Numbered from the stretch's first letter, positions 28,061-36,119 are shown. The stretch: 64,000 nt of DNA from SHZL01 sp963708905 (GCA_963708905.1 CAVPUV010000015.1:1-64000), one strand, 5' to 3'. The notes: generated by a model from the letters alone, not told the origin. Numbers and translations: made by a program.

Positions 28061-28936
28061 ATGAAACATTGTGTCTTCCTCACCCTGGACCAGCGGGGTG
28101 ATTTCGTCATCGATGATGAGCATGCCGTGCAGCCGCTGGCTGCTCTGGGTTGGCATGTGGATATCGTTTCCTGGCGCCAGACCCGGCTCGCCTGGAGCGA
28201 TTTCGACGCGGTCATTATTCGTTCTACCTGGGATTATTGGAACGATGTCGAAGGCTTTCTCGCCGTGCTGCGGGAGATCGATGGCGCAACGAGGCTGGCG
28301 AATCCATTGCAACTGGTGCAGTGGAACCTCGAAAAGACCTATCTGCGGGACATGGAACAAAAGGGTGTCGCCATCGTGCCAACGCTGTGGTCACAGGTGC
28401 TCGATACCACCAGCATGGCGGATTTTTATGACCGCCTGTGCAGCGACGAGATCGTGATCAAGCCGTTGCTGGGGGCCAATGGCGTGGATGCCTTTCGCCT
28501 GTCACGAATGCAGCGTGAGGCAGACTACGCCGCGTTGATACCCTTGTTCCGTAACCGTCCCATGCTGGTGCAACGTTTCATGCCGGCCATCCTCACCGAG
28601 GGAGAATATTCGCTGTTTTTTTTCAATGGCGAATTCAGTCACGCGATATTGAAGGTGCCCGCCTCCGGCGAGTTCCGCTCGCAGGAAGAGCGAGGCGCGG
28701 AAATCCATGCAGTAGTGCCGCAGGACCGCTTGCTGGCGCGTGGCCGGCAGGCGCTGGCGGCCATCGATCAGGCGCCACTGTATGCGCGGATCGATTTCGT
28801 TCGCGACGAGCACGGCGATTTCGTGGTGATGGAATGCGAGCTGATCGAGCCCTCGCTTTACCTGCGCATGGACCCGCTTGCTCCGGCCCGCTTCGCCCGC
28901 GCTGTGGACGACTGGTTCTCGGAAACAAGCAGGTAG
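28061..28936 (+). CDS. ATP-grasp fold protein
   Basis: A 291-residue protein with the layout of small ATP-grasp ligases. DAVIIRSTWDYWND lies in the pre-ATP domain, EIVIKPLLGANG gives the ATP-binding lysine strand, and DEHGDFVVMECELIEPSLYL holds the acidic metal-binding residues. Relatives form amide bonds (RimK, glutathione-synthase and DcsG-like enzymes). No substrate genes are near. The last 50 or so codons are duplicated at 29921-30088. A ribosome site is weak. Confidence 0.82.
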   Translation: MKHCVFLTLDQRGDFVIDDEHAVQPLAALGWHVDIVSWRQTRLAWSDFDAVIIRSTWDYWNDVEGFLAVLREIDGATRLANPLQLVQWNLEKTYLRDMEQKGVAIVPTLWSQVLDTTSMADFYDRLCSDEIVIKPLLGANGVDAFRLSRMQREADYAALIPLFRNRPMLVQRFMPAILTEGEYSLFFFNGEFSHAILKVPASGEFRSQEERGAEIHAVVPQDRLLARGRQALAAIDQAPLYARIDFVRDEHGDFVVMECELIEPSLYLRMDPLAPARFARAVDDWFSETSR

Positions 28937-28942
28937 GCAAAA
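28775..28942 (+). repeat. ATP-grasp 3' end, original copy of duplication
   Basis: The final 160 or so bases of the ATP-grasp gene recur at 29921-30088 in the same orientation with a few mismatches. The two copies bracket the TumE/TumA cassette. Confidence 0.88.
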
Positions 28943-28995
28943 TACCGGGGAGTGCTGCAAATACGGGGGCGTCGGATCGTCAGCAGGGTTTTCAA
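28936..28995 (+). repeat. array-end common sequence, copy 1
   Basis: The run starting GGCAAAATACCGGGGAGTGC and ending in GTTTTCAA occurs again at 37649-37710. Each copy stands at the low-coordinate end of a cassette array, just before a TumA-like gene. Confidence 0.8.
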
Positions 28996-29026
28996 ATTAC
29001 CCTGCGTTTACTGGAACTTCCCTGAA

Positions 29027-29098
29027 ATATAACGCCAAAGCTCAGCTGAGGCCGGCATGCGCAGCGGGACGGACGTCAGTTGCAGCGCCCTGTTGGGT
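29027..29098 (-). other. attC-type recombination site 1
   Basis: A 72-bp site with ATATAAC at one end and GTTGGGT at the other and partial pairing between. It lies just after the TumA stop, as an attC lies after its cassette gene. Confidence 0.6.
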
Positions 29099-29139
29099 GA
29101 CAATCTCTCCGCTGCCGCCGGCCCCGAAATATGCACGGG

Positions 29140-29502
29140 CTATGCGGCCTGTGAACTCTCGAACACCAGCGGTTCGAGGACGATTCGAGAATAGGGAAAC
29201 TCCAATTTTCCTTCCTCGGTCTTGTTAATGACGCCGCCTGCTACCAAGGCTTCTGTATCACGATGCACGGATTTGACTTCACGCTTCAATCGACGGGCAA
29301 GCTCACGAACGCCGACTGTTCCCTGGCCCGCTAACGCTTGAAGGATTTCCCAGCGCTTGCCACCAATTGTCTTGAACAGGTCTTCTGCCGACGGAAAGTA
29401 GAGGGACGGTTCGGTATGCCCATTAGCTTCTACAGACTTCGCCACACCTTCAAGGAATTCGTCCATTGAGCGAACACCGATAGTCAAGGTAGCATTACCC
29501 AT
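29140..29502 (-). CDS. TumA-like antitoxin (HVO_A0114 family DNA-binding protein)
   Basis: A 120-residue protein with a winged helix-turn-helix: GGKRWEILQALAGQGTVGVRE and LKREVKSVHRDTEALVAGGV. This matches the HVO_A0114-type regulators that serve as antitoxins to TumE toxins. Its start overlaps the end of the TumE gene by 8 bp. It probably binds DNA to repress its own operon and neutralises the toxin. A second, similar gene lies at 37741. Confidence 0.85.
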   Translation of the reverse strand: MGNATLTIGVRSMDEFLEGVAKSVEANGHTEPSLYFPSAEDLFKTIGGKRWEILQALAGQGTVGVRELARRLKREVKSVHRDTEALVAGGVINKTEEGKLEFPYSRIVLEPLVFESSQAA

Positions 29503-29815
29503 CTTTCAAGATCCTCTTTACGTCGGCTTTGAAGTCGTTGAGCAGCTGACTTAGAGTTGTAAAAACATAAGCACTTGCCAACTCTCCTTCGTGCTTGTGG
29601 TCCCCTTTGCCACGTTCATTGTCGTAGCGCAGGACACACTCTCCAGCGACCACCAAGGCCAAGCTGTATTTATATGGATGATCAGACCCTTCCAAGGGTT
29701 CGGAAGGGCGTACGACTCGCGATTCTACGAATGTGATCTCATCTATCCATCGTCGAGCAGTCCGTTGGTCTTCACCCATGTAGTCTATTATGCCTACAAC
29801 ATCTGGTGTTGGCAA
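29495..29815 (-). CDS. TumE family toxin (DUF6516)
   Basis: A 106-residue protein with the family pattern SDHPYKYSLALVVAGECVLR, YDNERGKGDHKH and a closing YVFTTLSQLLNDFKADV. The TTG at 29815 gives the longer form; an ATG at 29779 would lose 12 residues. It is translationally coupled to the TumA-like antitoxin. The pair forms one gene cassette. Confidence 0.85.
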   Translation of the reverse strand: MPTPDVVGIIDYMGEDQRTARRWIDEITFVESRVVRPSEPLEGSDHPYKYSLALVVAGECVLRYDNERGKGDHKHEGELASAYVFTTLSQLLNDFKADVKRILKDG

Positions 29816-29842
29816 CTACGCCTACAGTCCGCGGTCTTGTCG

Positions 29843-29915
29843 CCCAAACGCCTCCCATAACCGGCAGCCGAAAGCGGAGCGACGAAGGAGCGTAGCTTTT
29901 GGCTGTCCGTATTCA
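29843..29915 (-). other. degenerate attC-type site 2
   Basis: CCCATAACCGGCAGCCGAAAGC pairs partly with GCTTTTGGCTGTCCG across an imperfect centre, but the outer GTTRRRY core is not intact. It directly abuts the duplicated ATP-grasp end, so it was probably truncated by the duplication. Confidence 0.4.
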
Positions 29916-29920
29916 TGGCA

Positions 29921-30088
29921 CCACTGTATGCGCGGATCGATTTCGTTCGCGATGAGCACGGTGATTTCGTGGTGATGGAATGCGAGTTGATTGAACCCTC
30001 GCTTTACTTGCGCATGGATCCGCTGGCTCCGGCCCAGTTCGCCCGCGCTGTGGACGACTGGTTCGCAGAGTCAAGCAGGTAGGCAAAG
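29921..30088 (+). repeat. duplicated 3' end of the ATP-grasp gene
   Basis: A 168-bp copy of 28775-28942 that reads the last codons of the ATP-grasp protein, including RIDFVRDEHGDFVVMECEL and a stop, without any upstream coding part. It is non-functional. Confidence 0.88.
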
Positions 30089-30138
30089 TGGCGCAGTTTT
30101 TGACCGGTCGGCTTCATGCATTTGTTGGCAGCTCTATG

Positions 30139-30432
30139 CTACGCGGCCTTAAACTCAATCTTTCGCACACCGGAAAGATCCGCCGAGTTCTTCGCTCTCC
30201 AAAGATCATAATTGTGCTGCATCGCGAGCCAGCTTTCCGGAGAACGCCCCAGAGCCTTTGAAAGCCGCAATGCCATCTCCGGGCTTATCGCGCTGCGCAT
30301 GCCGACAATTCTGGCCAGCGTCGACGGAGAAACCCCCAAACTGTCAGCCAGCGAACGGACACTGACATCGAAGGGCGCAAGATATGTATCGCGGATAAAC
30401 TCGCCCGGGTGCGGCGGATTGTGCATGGTCAT
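30139..30432 (-). CDS. higA: HigA family antitoxin
   Basis: A 97-residue protein starting with the family signature HPGEFIRDTYLAP, then an Xre-type helix-turn-helix (SVRSLADSLGVSPSTLARIV) and ALRLSKALGRSPESWLAMQ. It binds the operon promoter and neutralises HigB. It overlaps the HigB stop by 4 bp, so the two are co-translated, with toxin first as is usual for higBA. Confidence 0.93.
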   Translation of the reverse strand: MTMHNPPHPGEFIRDTYLAPFDVSVRSLADSLGVSPSTLARIVGMRSAISPEMALRLSKALGRSPESWLAMQHNYDLWRAKNSADLSGVRKIEFKAA

Positions 30433-30710
30433 TTGTGATAATCCTCGTAATCCAACTCGTGTACGTTTCCATCCTTGAGCTCAAAGGTCAGCCTCCAGTT
30501 GCCGCTTACCCAGATCGACCAGCGGCCCGTCAGTCGGCCTTTGAGCGGATGGAGTCGATATCCAGGCACGTCCATATCCTCGACTGTCTGGGCAGTATCC
30601 AGCGCCGCCAATTGCAATCGAAGTCTTCCGGCGTGATTGGCTTGAATGCCGCTCTTCTTCCCGGTTTCAAAGAAGCGCCGCAGTCCTTTGTGCCGGCAAG
30701 ATTTGATCAC
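30429..30710 (-). CDS. higB: HigB family toxin
   Basis: A 93-residue RelE-superfamily mRNA interferase. The family landmarks are HKGLRRFFETGKKSGI, LHPLKGRLTGRWSIWVSGNW and LTFELKDGNVHELDYEDYH. I chose the GTG at 30710, which gives normal HigB length; the frame extends to 30788 without family similarity and runs into attC sequence. TATACT ten bases or so before the GTG could be the -10 element. Confidence 0.9.
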   Translation of the reverse strand: MIKSCRHKGLRRFFETGKKSGIQANHAGRLRLQLAALDTAQTVEDMDVPGYRLHPLKGRLTGRWSIWVSGNWRLTFELKDGNVHELDYEDYHK

Positions 30711-30736
30711 CTGGAAAGTATAGCGCGTTGCGCATC

Positions 30737-30812
30737 GCGCAACAAAGCCGCTTGCAACGCCATTGCTCAGGCGCGTGCGTCTTCGCACGTCGCCCGTAGC
30801 AACTTGTTAGCG
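30737..30812 (-). other. attC-type recombination site 3
   Basis: A 76-bp site with GCGCAAC at one end and GTTAGCG at the other and an internal GCGTGCGTCTTCGCACGT hairpin. It follows the ABC ATPase stop and precedes the HigB start in the reading direction. Confidence 0.6.
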
Positions 30813-30856
30813 AGTGTACGCGTTGTGGAACGCTGACAACTTCGATTGGAATTGGC

Positions 30857-31585
30857 TCAGACGACCTCGCATGCCGCAGCAATTGCGTTTTCCAGTGCAT
30901 CGTCGCCGGATAATCTGAGCCGGTTGATCTCATCGGTTGCCCAACTCCTGGCGATCCCGCCGTCGATCAGCAGGCCGGCAGCATCAGCGTGATGTTCGAC
31001 TATATCAAGCGAATGGGTTGCAAGCAGGATACCGCAGCGACCACCCGCCAATCGCTCGCGCAAATGGCGCTTGAGCACCAATGCGCTGCGTGGATCCAAG
31101 CCGTTGAAGGCTTCATCGAGCAAGATCAGATCAGGATCTCCAAGTAGCGCAAGCAGGACACACAGTTTCTGGCGCGTGCCGAGTGAGTAGGTATCGACGA
31201 ACTCGTCCATAAACCGCGAGAAACGGAGGTCTTCTGCAAGCACCAGCACATCCGCGTCGATGCAATCCAGTTCTTTGGCGATTGCGTACACTTCGAGGCA
31301 TTGCCGACCGGTGAGCAGTCCGGGCAACTGGTCGGGTGCGCACGCATAGCCGAGGCTACGTTTGGCGGCGGCTGGCGCCGTGGACAATGAGTGGCCCGTG
31401 ATGCGAACGTCACCGCTCGCCACTTCGAGCCGGCCGGCGATGCAATGCAGCAACGTAGTCTTGCCGACACCATTCGGGCCGAGCAAACAAAACCATTCGC
31501 CGCAGGAGACCTGCAAGTTCACGCCGTCGAGGACTTCCTGTTCGCCGTAGCGGGCATGCAGGTCGTTGATCTCAAGCACGTTCAT
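30857..31585 (-). CDS. ABC transporter ATP-binding protein
   Basis: A 242-residue ATPase with Walker A LLGPNGVGKTTLL, an ABC signature-like YSLGTRQKL, Walker B DPDLILLDEAFNGLDP and the switch His in LLATHSLD. The ATG at 31585 has GGGAGC upstream. Its partner permease is the preceding gene, whose end overlaps it. The family looks like DRA/NATA-type exporters. The gene is part of a two-gene cassette, which is large for an integron cassette. Confidence 0.9.
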   Translation of the reverse strand: MNVLEINDLHARYGEQEVLDGVNLQVSCGEWFCLLGPNGVGKTTLLHCIAGRLEVASGDVRITGHSLSTAPAAAKRSLGYACAPDQLPGLLTGRQCLEVYAIAKELDCIDADVLVLAEDLRFSRFMDEFVDTYSLGTRQKLCVLLALLGDPDLILLDEAFNGLDPRSALVLKRHLRERLAGGRCGILLATHSLDIVEHHADAAGLLIDGGIARSWATDEINRLRLSGDDALENAIAAACEVV

Positions 31586-32742
31586 AACTTGCTCCCATTC
31601 GCAAATACAATGCCGCCAGCAACAGGGCGAGCGAAATACCCCAACCGTGAGCCCGCTCTTCGACCACCAGCGCACTGACTATCGAGAAAGTAGTTTTCAC
31701 AGCGGGAGAGCGCGCACGATAGCAGTCAGCCAGGCTGATCGCGGCAGTCGTCACGAATATCGTCATCCACAGCGTCCCAAAATAGACCGCTGTAAGCGAC
31801 GATGAACCGAGCATAAGCGAAACCGCCATTGCGATCAGGGTGCCACAGATCTGATGCAAGACCGCGCGCCGGGCAAGGGGGCCAGGCAAACGCCCAAAAG
31901 TTCATTGGCGTCGAGCGCAGCCATTCAGAGGCCGTGCGCGCCACATAGGGAATGGCGACGAGTACGGCGACGAGATACGCGACGACGACCCACGTGACCA
32001 AGATGAACAACGCGTCGAAGAAGCCTCCTCCTCCCGGAACGGTGAGAATCGCTGCCGCCAACAGAAATCGCGCATTTTCGGGACGGCTCCACGCGAAGGC
32101 TTGCGCGATCGGCCAATGTGATAAAGCTGCGCTTGAAGGTGCCAATTGGGCCGTTCGTGTTGGCCGCAGTGTATAACGCGAGCCTTCATCACGACGTTTA
32201 CGCCGCCGAAGCGGAAAGGCCGAGGCGGAAAGGCCGCCGACCGCACCGCCGATCGCAACTAGCGCGGCCAACTGTAGCGACTGCTGAAGGGTTACTGAGG
32301 AGTCGAGACTTAACAGGAACATCGCTGCCAGAACGACCCCGTACCGCCACAGAAGCGGAATGGCAACCAGCAAGGCAGTTGTTCCGACCGAGTGGCTATC
32401 TACACGGGGGGTAGCGATCAACCACGAACGCACGCGCGCGGCCGCGACTTCCCGTCTCACCCTCATGATAAGCGACACTGCATATAAGCCAGAAGCGGTC
32501 ACGACAATTCCGCCATAGCTCAATGCGGTCTGCATCACCAGTGCTGCACGACCGCCTGTGATCAGAAGCGCGATAATGAGTCCGCCCAGAAACAAGACCG
32601 CCGCGATCGCCAGAATCGTCCCGCGCCAGAGTGTCGTCGTCAGCCGCTGCACCCTGTTTACTGCGGCGAGAACTGATGCTAACAAGAGCGGATGGCGGCG
32701 CAACCAAGCTGGTAGGTACGGGGAAATGGAGAGCCAGTTCAC
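31572..32742 (-). pseudogene. ABC permease, frameshifted
   Basis: The first 300 or so codons (start 32742) encode a multi-helix membrane protein (AIAAVLFLGGLIIALLITGG, VVVAYLVAVLVAIPYVA). After TPMNFWAF, near 31886, the coherent membrane sequence continues in another frame as PGPLARRAVLHQ and IAMAVSLMLGSSSLTAVYFG, ending at 31572. One extra base explains the shift. It may be a true lesion or a sequencing error. The downstream ATPase is intact. Confidence 0.75.
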
Positions 32743-32850
32743 AGCGATTGCCTAATCCGCGTTATTGATTCGTGCAGGGATGCGGTCAGAATGGCTGAAA
32801 CGGGCCGAAAGCAGCGCTTGGCACTCCGGGCCGCGCATTCCGTGCGTGCC

Positions 32851-32931
32851 GTATAACGAGCTAAGCGGCGCAGCTTTGCTGCATCCGGTGGAGGCCGACA
32901 GGCCGGAACGTATTTGAGCGATTTGTTATGT
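32851..32931 (-). other. attC-type recombination site 4
   Basis: An 81-bp site with GTATAAC and GTTATGT ends and internal complementary segments (CCGACAGGCCGG). It separates the BrnTA cassette from the ABC transporter cassette. Confidence 0.65.
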
Positions 32932-33044
32932 GATTATTGTACACGATACTTCTCCATGTTCTGTAACAAGCAATCAGCGTAATAACGAACGAATGGAAGA
33001 AGCTCAGTTGCGCGAAATTTCACAGCGTCGGCTCGAGCGCCTCG

Positions 33045-33317
33045 TTAGCCGTTTTCACGCAGCCGGCCTTCTACATACTTATGGAGAATGCTGGCGACGA
33101 GAGTTTGATAGGGAATACCCTCAGCAAGGGCACGCTTCTGCAACCCCCTTAGGTCTTTAGAAGGTAACCGGATATTAATTCTGGCGTCTTTCTTGAGCAT
33201 GGCCTCAGCATATTCTTTATGCCGCTTTTGAATGGCTGAGGCGCCCTTGGATGTTTTTACCTTTCCAGATTCAAACGCTTCCAGAATCTCTTTCTCTTCC
33301 TGATTTAATTTACTCAT
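33045..33317 (-). CDS. BrnA-like/CopG-type antitoxin
   Basis: A 90-residue protein with an N-terminal helical part (LNQEEKEILEAFESGKVK) and a C-terminal ribbon-helix-helix segment RINIRLPSKDLRGLQKRA. It is the DNA-binding antitoxin partner of the BrnT-like gene just upstream. The ATG at 33317 sits nine bases after AGAGG, which overlaps the toxin stop, so expression is coupled. Confidence 0.85.
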   Translation of the reverse strand: MSKLNQEEKEILEAFESGKVKTSKGASAIQKRHKEYAEAMLKKDARINIRLPSKDLRGLQKRALAEGIPYQTLVASILHKYVEGRLRENG

Positions 33318-33322
33318 CTTCA

Positions 33323-33589
33323 CTACCTCTGTAGTTTCGTGGCCTTACGACTGGGGATGATGGTCTTTAAAAATACTTCATCTTCAGATTCAACGAAGGG
33401 CACGAGATACACATAGTCTTCGATTGCTATCAAATGGATTTGTTGCGCTGGGTATTTGGCTTGATTGGGGTGGTCTATGGTTCGAAGGATGTCGCCAGCT
33501 GTTATGTGGAACACAACATCCTCAAAAGACACACCCCTTTCAGCCTTAAGCCATTCATTCTTTTCGGGGCTCCAAGCAATAGTTTTCAT
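33323..33589 (-). CDS. BrnT family toxin
   Basis: An 88-residue RelE-like ribonuclease of the BrnT (DUF497) type. It shows SPEKNEWLKAERGVSFEDVV and VESEDEVFLKTIIPSRKATK, the latter being the usual catalytic/strand end of the family. The two-gene module fills one cassette between attC-type sites 5 and 4. Confidence 0.82.
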   Translation of the reverse strand: MKTIAWSPEKNEWLKAERGVSFEDVVFHITAGDILRTIDHPNQAKYPAQQIHLIAIEDYVYLVPFVESEDEVFLKTIIPSRKATKLQR

Positions 33590-33629
33590 CTGTCCACAAT
33601 AGCACGATGTGTGCCTATTGTGAAAAGAC

Positions 33630-33668
33630 GGCTAACCTGACTTTCGCAACTCAGCCTGTTGTTTAGCC
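33630..33668 (-). other. shortened attC-type site 5
   Basis: GGCTAAC at one end and TTAGCC at the other enclose only about 25 bp with a small CTGA/TCAG pairing. It looks like a minimal or internally deleted attC. A group II intron remnant starts 18 bp away. Confidence 0.45.
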
Positions 33669-33685
33669 GTAACTGCTTGGTTTTC

Positions 33686-33836
33686 CGAGGGCGACTACTA
33701 CCGGCCGATCCCCGAGATCGATCAATGGCTGCGCCGCCGCGTGCGCATGTGCTACTGGAAACAGTGGCGCTACGTGCGCACCAAGGTCCGCCACCTGCTC
33801 GCCGTGGGGACGTCCAAACGCCAAGCGCTTAGGATG
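33686..33836 (+). pseudogene. group II intron maturase fragment
   Basis: The frame GDYYRPIPEIDQWLRRRVRM, then CYWKQWRYVRTKVRHLLA and TSKRQALR, is the thumb/maturase (domain X) end of a group II intron reverse transcriptase. The catalytic YADD domain and the ribozyme are missing. Group IIC introns are known to insert at attC sites, and this relic abuts one. Confidence 0.85.
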
Positions 33837-34260
33837 AGGGGCGTTTTTGACGCGCGCGGCGAGGCGAAAACGTCCCCTCGATCCTGTTGTCAGCCCCCGC
33901 CGCCCCGGATGCTTGGACCAAGCTCTCCAAGGGAATATGCAGGCTCCGGTGCAAGTTGCGGATCATGGTCAAGGACAGCGGGCGCCGACGATTGATGACC
34001 TCCGCGACGCGCCCACGAGGGCCAATGAGCGGCTCAAGATCCTTTCGAGTGAGATTCATCTGTTCCATCCGGAACTTGATGGCCTCAACAGGGTCTGGCG
34101 GATCTATCGGGTGATGCTTGGCCTCATAGTCCTCGACCAGTACGAGGAACACATCAAGACGGTCGCCGTTGGGCGTGCCTTGCTTGGCGCCCCACAGGCG
34201 ATCTACTTCCGCCAAAGCCTTGTCATAGTCAGCTTCGGACTTAATTGGACGAATATTCAT
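33829..34260 (-). CDS. HigA-type antitoxin with altered C-terminus
   Basis: A 143-residue protein. The family core is MNIRPIKSEADYDKALAEVD, RLDVFLVLVEDYEAKHHPI and MNLTRKDLEPLIGPRGRVAEV, an N-terminal extension plus Xre helix-turn-helix as in HigA antitoxins of the HigB-first type. The last 25 or so residues (GTFSPRRARQKRPSS) are probably not native, because the frame runs into the group II intron fragment. The remnant toxin lies upstream. Confidence 0.8.
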   Translation of the reverse strand: MNIRPIKSEADYDKALAEVDRLWGAKQGTPNGDRLDVFLVLVEDYEAKHHPIDPPDPVEAIKFRMEQMNLTRKDLEPLIGPRGRVAEVINRRRPLSLTMIRNLHRSLHIPLESLVQASGAAGADNRIEGTFSPRRARQKRPSS

Positions 34261-34330
34261 TAACAGTCTCTGCATCAATTGCGTTGTACCGCTTGTGCGT
34301 TCCTACGAACTTCACAAAGCAGGCTTGACG
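34241..34330 (-). pseudogene. HigB toxin C-terminal remnant
   Basis: The reading RQACFVKFVGTHKRYNAIDA followed by ETVNEY and a stop is the last beta strand of HigB. It overlaps the antitoxin start by 20 bp as in intact operons. The N-terminal 70 residues are missing, so the antitoxin is an orphan. Confidence 0.75.
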
Positions 34331-34381
34331 CGCATGGCGCAATAATAGCGCGCTCCCATACCGGGAGCAAGCCGCAGCGGG

Positions 34382-34480
34382 GGCTAACGCCGGCCGTAAG
34401 CTGCGGAACGCGCTGGCGCGGGGCGTGCGCACGCACGACCCTTGACAGCGTGGGCCGACAGCTTCACGGCCATGTTAGAC
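34382..34480 (-). other. attC-type recombination site 6
   Basis: A 99-bp site from GGCTAAC to GTTAGAC with strong inner complementarity (GGCCGTAAGCTG with CAGCTTCACGGCC). The stop codon of the adjacent cassette gene lies inside the GTTAGAC core, a common cassette arrangement. Confidence 0.85.
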
Positions 34481-34927
34481 GTTTTGCCTCGATACGAGCT
34501 TCTTGAAGCCGCTCACCTTCGCGAGCTCCAGCGCTCGCTCAACACAGCGGCGGAAGTCGTCACCAGAACCAGCTACGAAGTCCATGCAGTGCTCTTGGAG
34601 GTCCGCCGCCAGATCGCGAAACCCGTCAAGCGGGTCGTCGGAGAATCCGGGATACCGAGAGGCGCCGCGCCTGCCCAGTAGAGCTTCCATGTACGCCCCG
34701 TGAGAGAGCGCCAGATCGCCGACGTGGTACGTCACGAGTCCGAGCGACCAACGGAAATGCAGTTCAAGCCTCCGGTCTTCGTGAACGAACTCTGCCTGAG
34801 CGAAGTGACCGCCAGAACTACTGCCGGTTGGCCCGCGAACAAATCGCCAACCCATCGGGACCAAGAGTGGCTCCAGAATCTTCCGGCCTTCCTCGATCGC
34901 TTCTTCGGATGTCATCCCATCGCTCAT
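34475..34927 (-). CDS. cassette-encoded protein of unknown function
   Basis: A 150-residue soluble protein, MTSEEAIEEGRKILEPLLVP near the start, with a beta-rich centre (QAEFVHEDRRLELHFRWSLG) and an acidic helical end. I do not recognise a family. The start lies seven bases inside the cassette and the stop lies within the attC core, so the gene fills the cassette completely. Expression would rely on an upstream promoter in the array. Confidence 0.75.
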   Translation of the reverse strand: MSDGMTSEEAIEEGRKILEPLLVPMGWRFVRGPTGSSSGGHFAQAEFVHEDRRLELHFRWSLGLVTYHVGDLALSHGAYMEALLGRRGASRYPGFSDDPLDGFRDLAADLQEHCMDFVAGSGDDFRRCVERALELAKVSGFKKLVSRQNV

Positions 34928-34933
34928 CAAGAC

Positions 34934-34993
34934 GTCTAACGCCCGGCTTCAGCGGCGGCGCGGAGCGCCGTCCGCTGAAAGCCGTTGTTCGGT
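34934..34993 (-). other. attC-type recombination site 7
   Basis: A classic 60-bp attC: GTCTAAC at one end, GTTCGGT at the other, with GGCTTCAGCGG pairing to CCGCTGAAAGCC around the GCGCGGAGCGC tip. Confidence 0.9.
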
Positions 34994-35566
34994 TTTCCCT
35001 CTCTCTGATCCGGTTCCTGCTTTTGCGGCATATACCTCGACGGATTCCTTGACCCTGCGGGCGGCCGCCTCTACATCGAGACCCGCGATATCGATGCGCA
35101 TGTGGGCACGGGCATATGTCTTGCCGAAGTACGTCATGTCCTTCTTGATCTCCCTCAGGTACAGGCGCTTCTCGGCGGCGGTCAACCGCCGCTCGATCGG
35201 GCGTGAGTCGATGTCGTAGAAGGTGATCCGCTCGAGGATGCTCTCCGGTTTATCCCAAAGTGCCACGACCAACCCGGCCGATCTCTTGACTGCTCGTAGG
35301 TACCCTCCCATCAGCCCGCTCGGAGGAAGGGCGATCACGCTATGTCGGCTTTCGGGGCGAGCCAGAAGATGAAGCAGGGCCTTCGCTGCCTCGTTGCCGT
35401 AGGAGTGAGGAGTCAGGAATCGCGCTTGCAGCCGCTCGATACTGGTATCGAAGAAGGTCTCGACCTCGTGGTCCAGATCGAAGAAAGTGAGATCCATGAG
35501 GCTAGCCGCTCTCCTACCGATTGTCGTCTTGCCGACGCAGGCGACGCCTGTCACGAATAGGCGCAC
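34949..35566 (-). CDS. P-loop kinase-like protein, cassette-encoded
   Basis: A 205-residue P-loop NTPase. The N-terminus VRLFVTGVACVGKTTIGRRA gives a Walker A resembling shikimate/adenylate-type kinases; FFDLDHEVE follows, and a lid-like RPIERRLTAAEKRLYLREI segment is present. The substrate is not recognisable. I chose the GTG at 35566 because GAGGGG is well spaced; another GTG lies two codons upstream. The C-terminus runs into attC 7. It is the first cassette of the lower array. Confidence 0.75.
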   Translation of the reverse strand: MRLFVTGVACVGKTTIGRRAASLMDLTFFDLDHEVETFFDTSIERLQARFLTPHSYGNEAAKALLHLLARPESRHSVIALPPSGLMGGYLRAVKRSAGLVVALWDKPESILERITFYDIDSRPIERRLTAAEKRLYLREIKKDMTYFGKTYARAHMRIDIAGLDVEAAARRVKESVEVYAAKAGTGSERGKTEQRLSADGAPRRR

Positions 35567-35600
35567 TGTCACCCCCTCGGGTAGTTCTGTGTATAGGCCG

Positions 35601-35800
35601 AACTTCTATTCGGCGGCTGTTCGTCACCTATTCCCGCAGCCGAAACCGGGGCGACGGGGTGATTGGGTAGGAACAACCCTGCATTAAACAGCGGAGTACT
35701 CCGCTTACGCCACCTGACTTGGCAGTCTAATCTTGCAGTGTTTGCAGGATAGGGAAGCATCGTCATGAAAGTCTCCCACGAAACCTGAGGGCGGACAAGA
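35601..35800. repeat. array-head platform, copy A
   Basis: About 200 bp starting AACTTCTATTCGGCGGCTG and ending CCTGAGGGCGGACAAG, repeated at 40719-40918 with around 10 percent differences. Read on the minus strand it ends in GTTCGGC, an integron-like core, exactly where the first cassette starts. It behaves as an attI-like or terminal attC site, but no integrase is next to it. Confidence 0.85.
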
Positions 35801-35823
35801 GGCTGCGACGCGTCTTAATAGGC

Positions 35824-35852
35824 TTGACATTTTCCGTACAGTCCGTACAGTA
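35824..35852 (+). promoter_or_regulatory. promoter and operator of the Phd/VapC operon
   Basis: TTGACA at 35824 is followed at suitable distance by TACAGT or CAGTAT. A direct repeat TCCGTACAG-TCCGTACAG overlaps the spacer and -10 and is a likely antitoxin-binding site. The antitoxin ATG comes only a few bases later. Confidence 0.65.
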
Positions 35853-35858
35853 TTGCTC

Positions 35859-36119
35859 ATGAAGAAATCAATGCAACAGATTTCCAAAGGTGCCGAAGAA
35901 GCCAGGCAGCAATTGCCTGCCATTCTCGCGGCTGCTGCCGCAGGCCGCACTACCATCATCACCCGCCACGGTCGCGCAGTGGCGGCTGTCGTGCCGGTCA
36001 CTGCTGTCAAGGCAGGCAAACCCGCTTCGCTGCAGGCGCTTGCCGGAACGGGTCGTGGCATGTGGGGCAGAAACAGCACGAAAGCCATCGCCAGGCTCCG
36101 TGATGAATGGAACCGATAG
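35859..36119 (+). CDS. Phd/YefM family antitoxin
   Basis: An 86-residue antitoxin. QISKGAEEARQQLPAILAAA and GRTTIITRHGRAVAAVVP are the Phd/YefM DNA-binding and dimer region; the C-terminal MWGRNSTKAIARLRDEW is the toxin-binding helix. A MITE begins at its stop codon, so the last base of TAG comes from the element. A second, N-terminally deleted copy lies at 40921. Confidence 0.88.
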   Translation: MKKSMQQISKGAEEARQQLPAILAAAAAGRTTIITRHGRAVAAVVPVTAVKAGKPASLQALAGTGRGMWGRNSTKAIARLRDEWNR

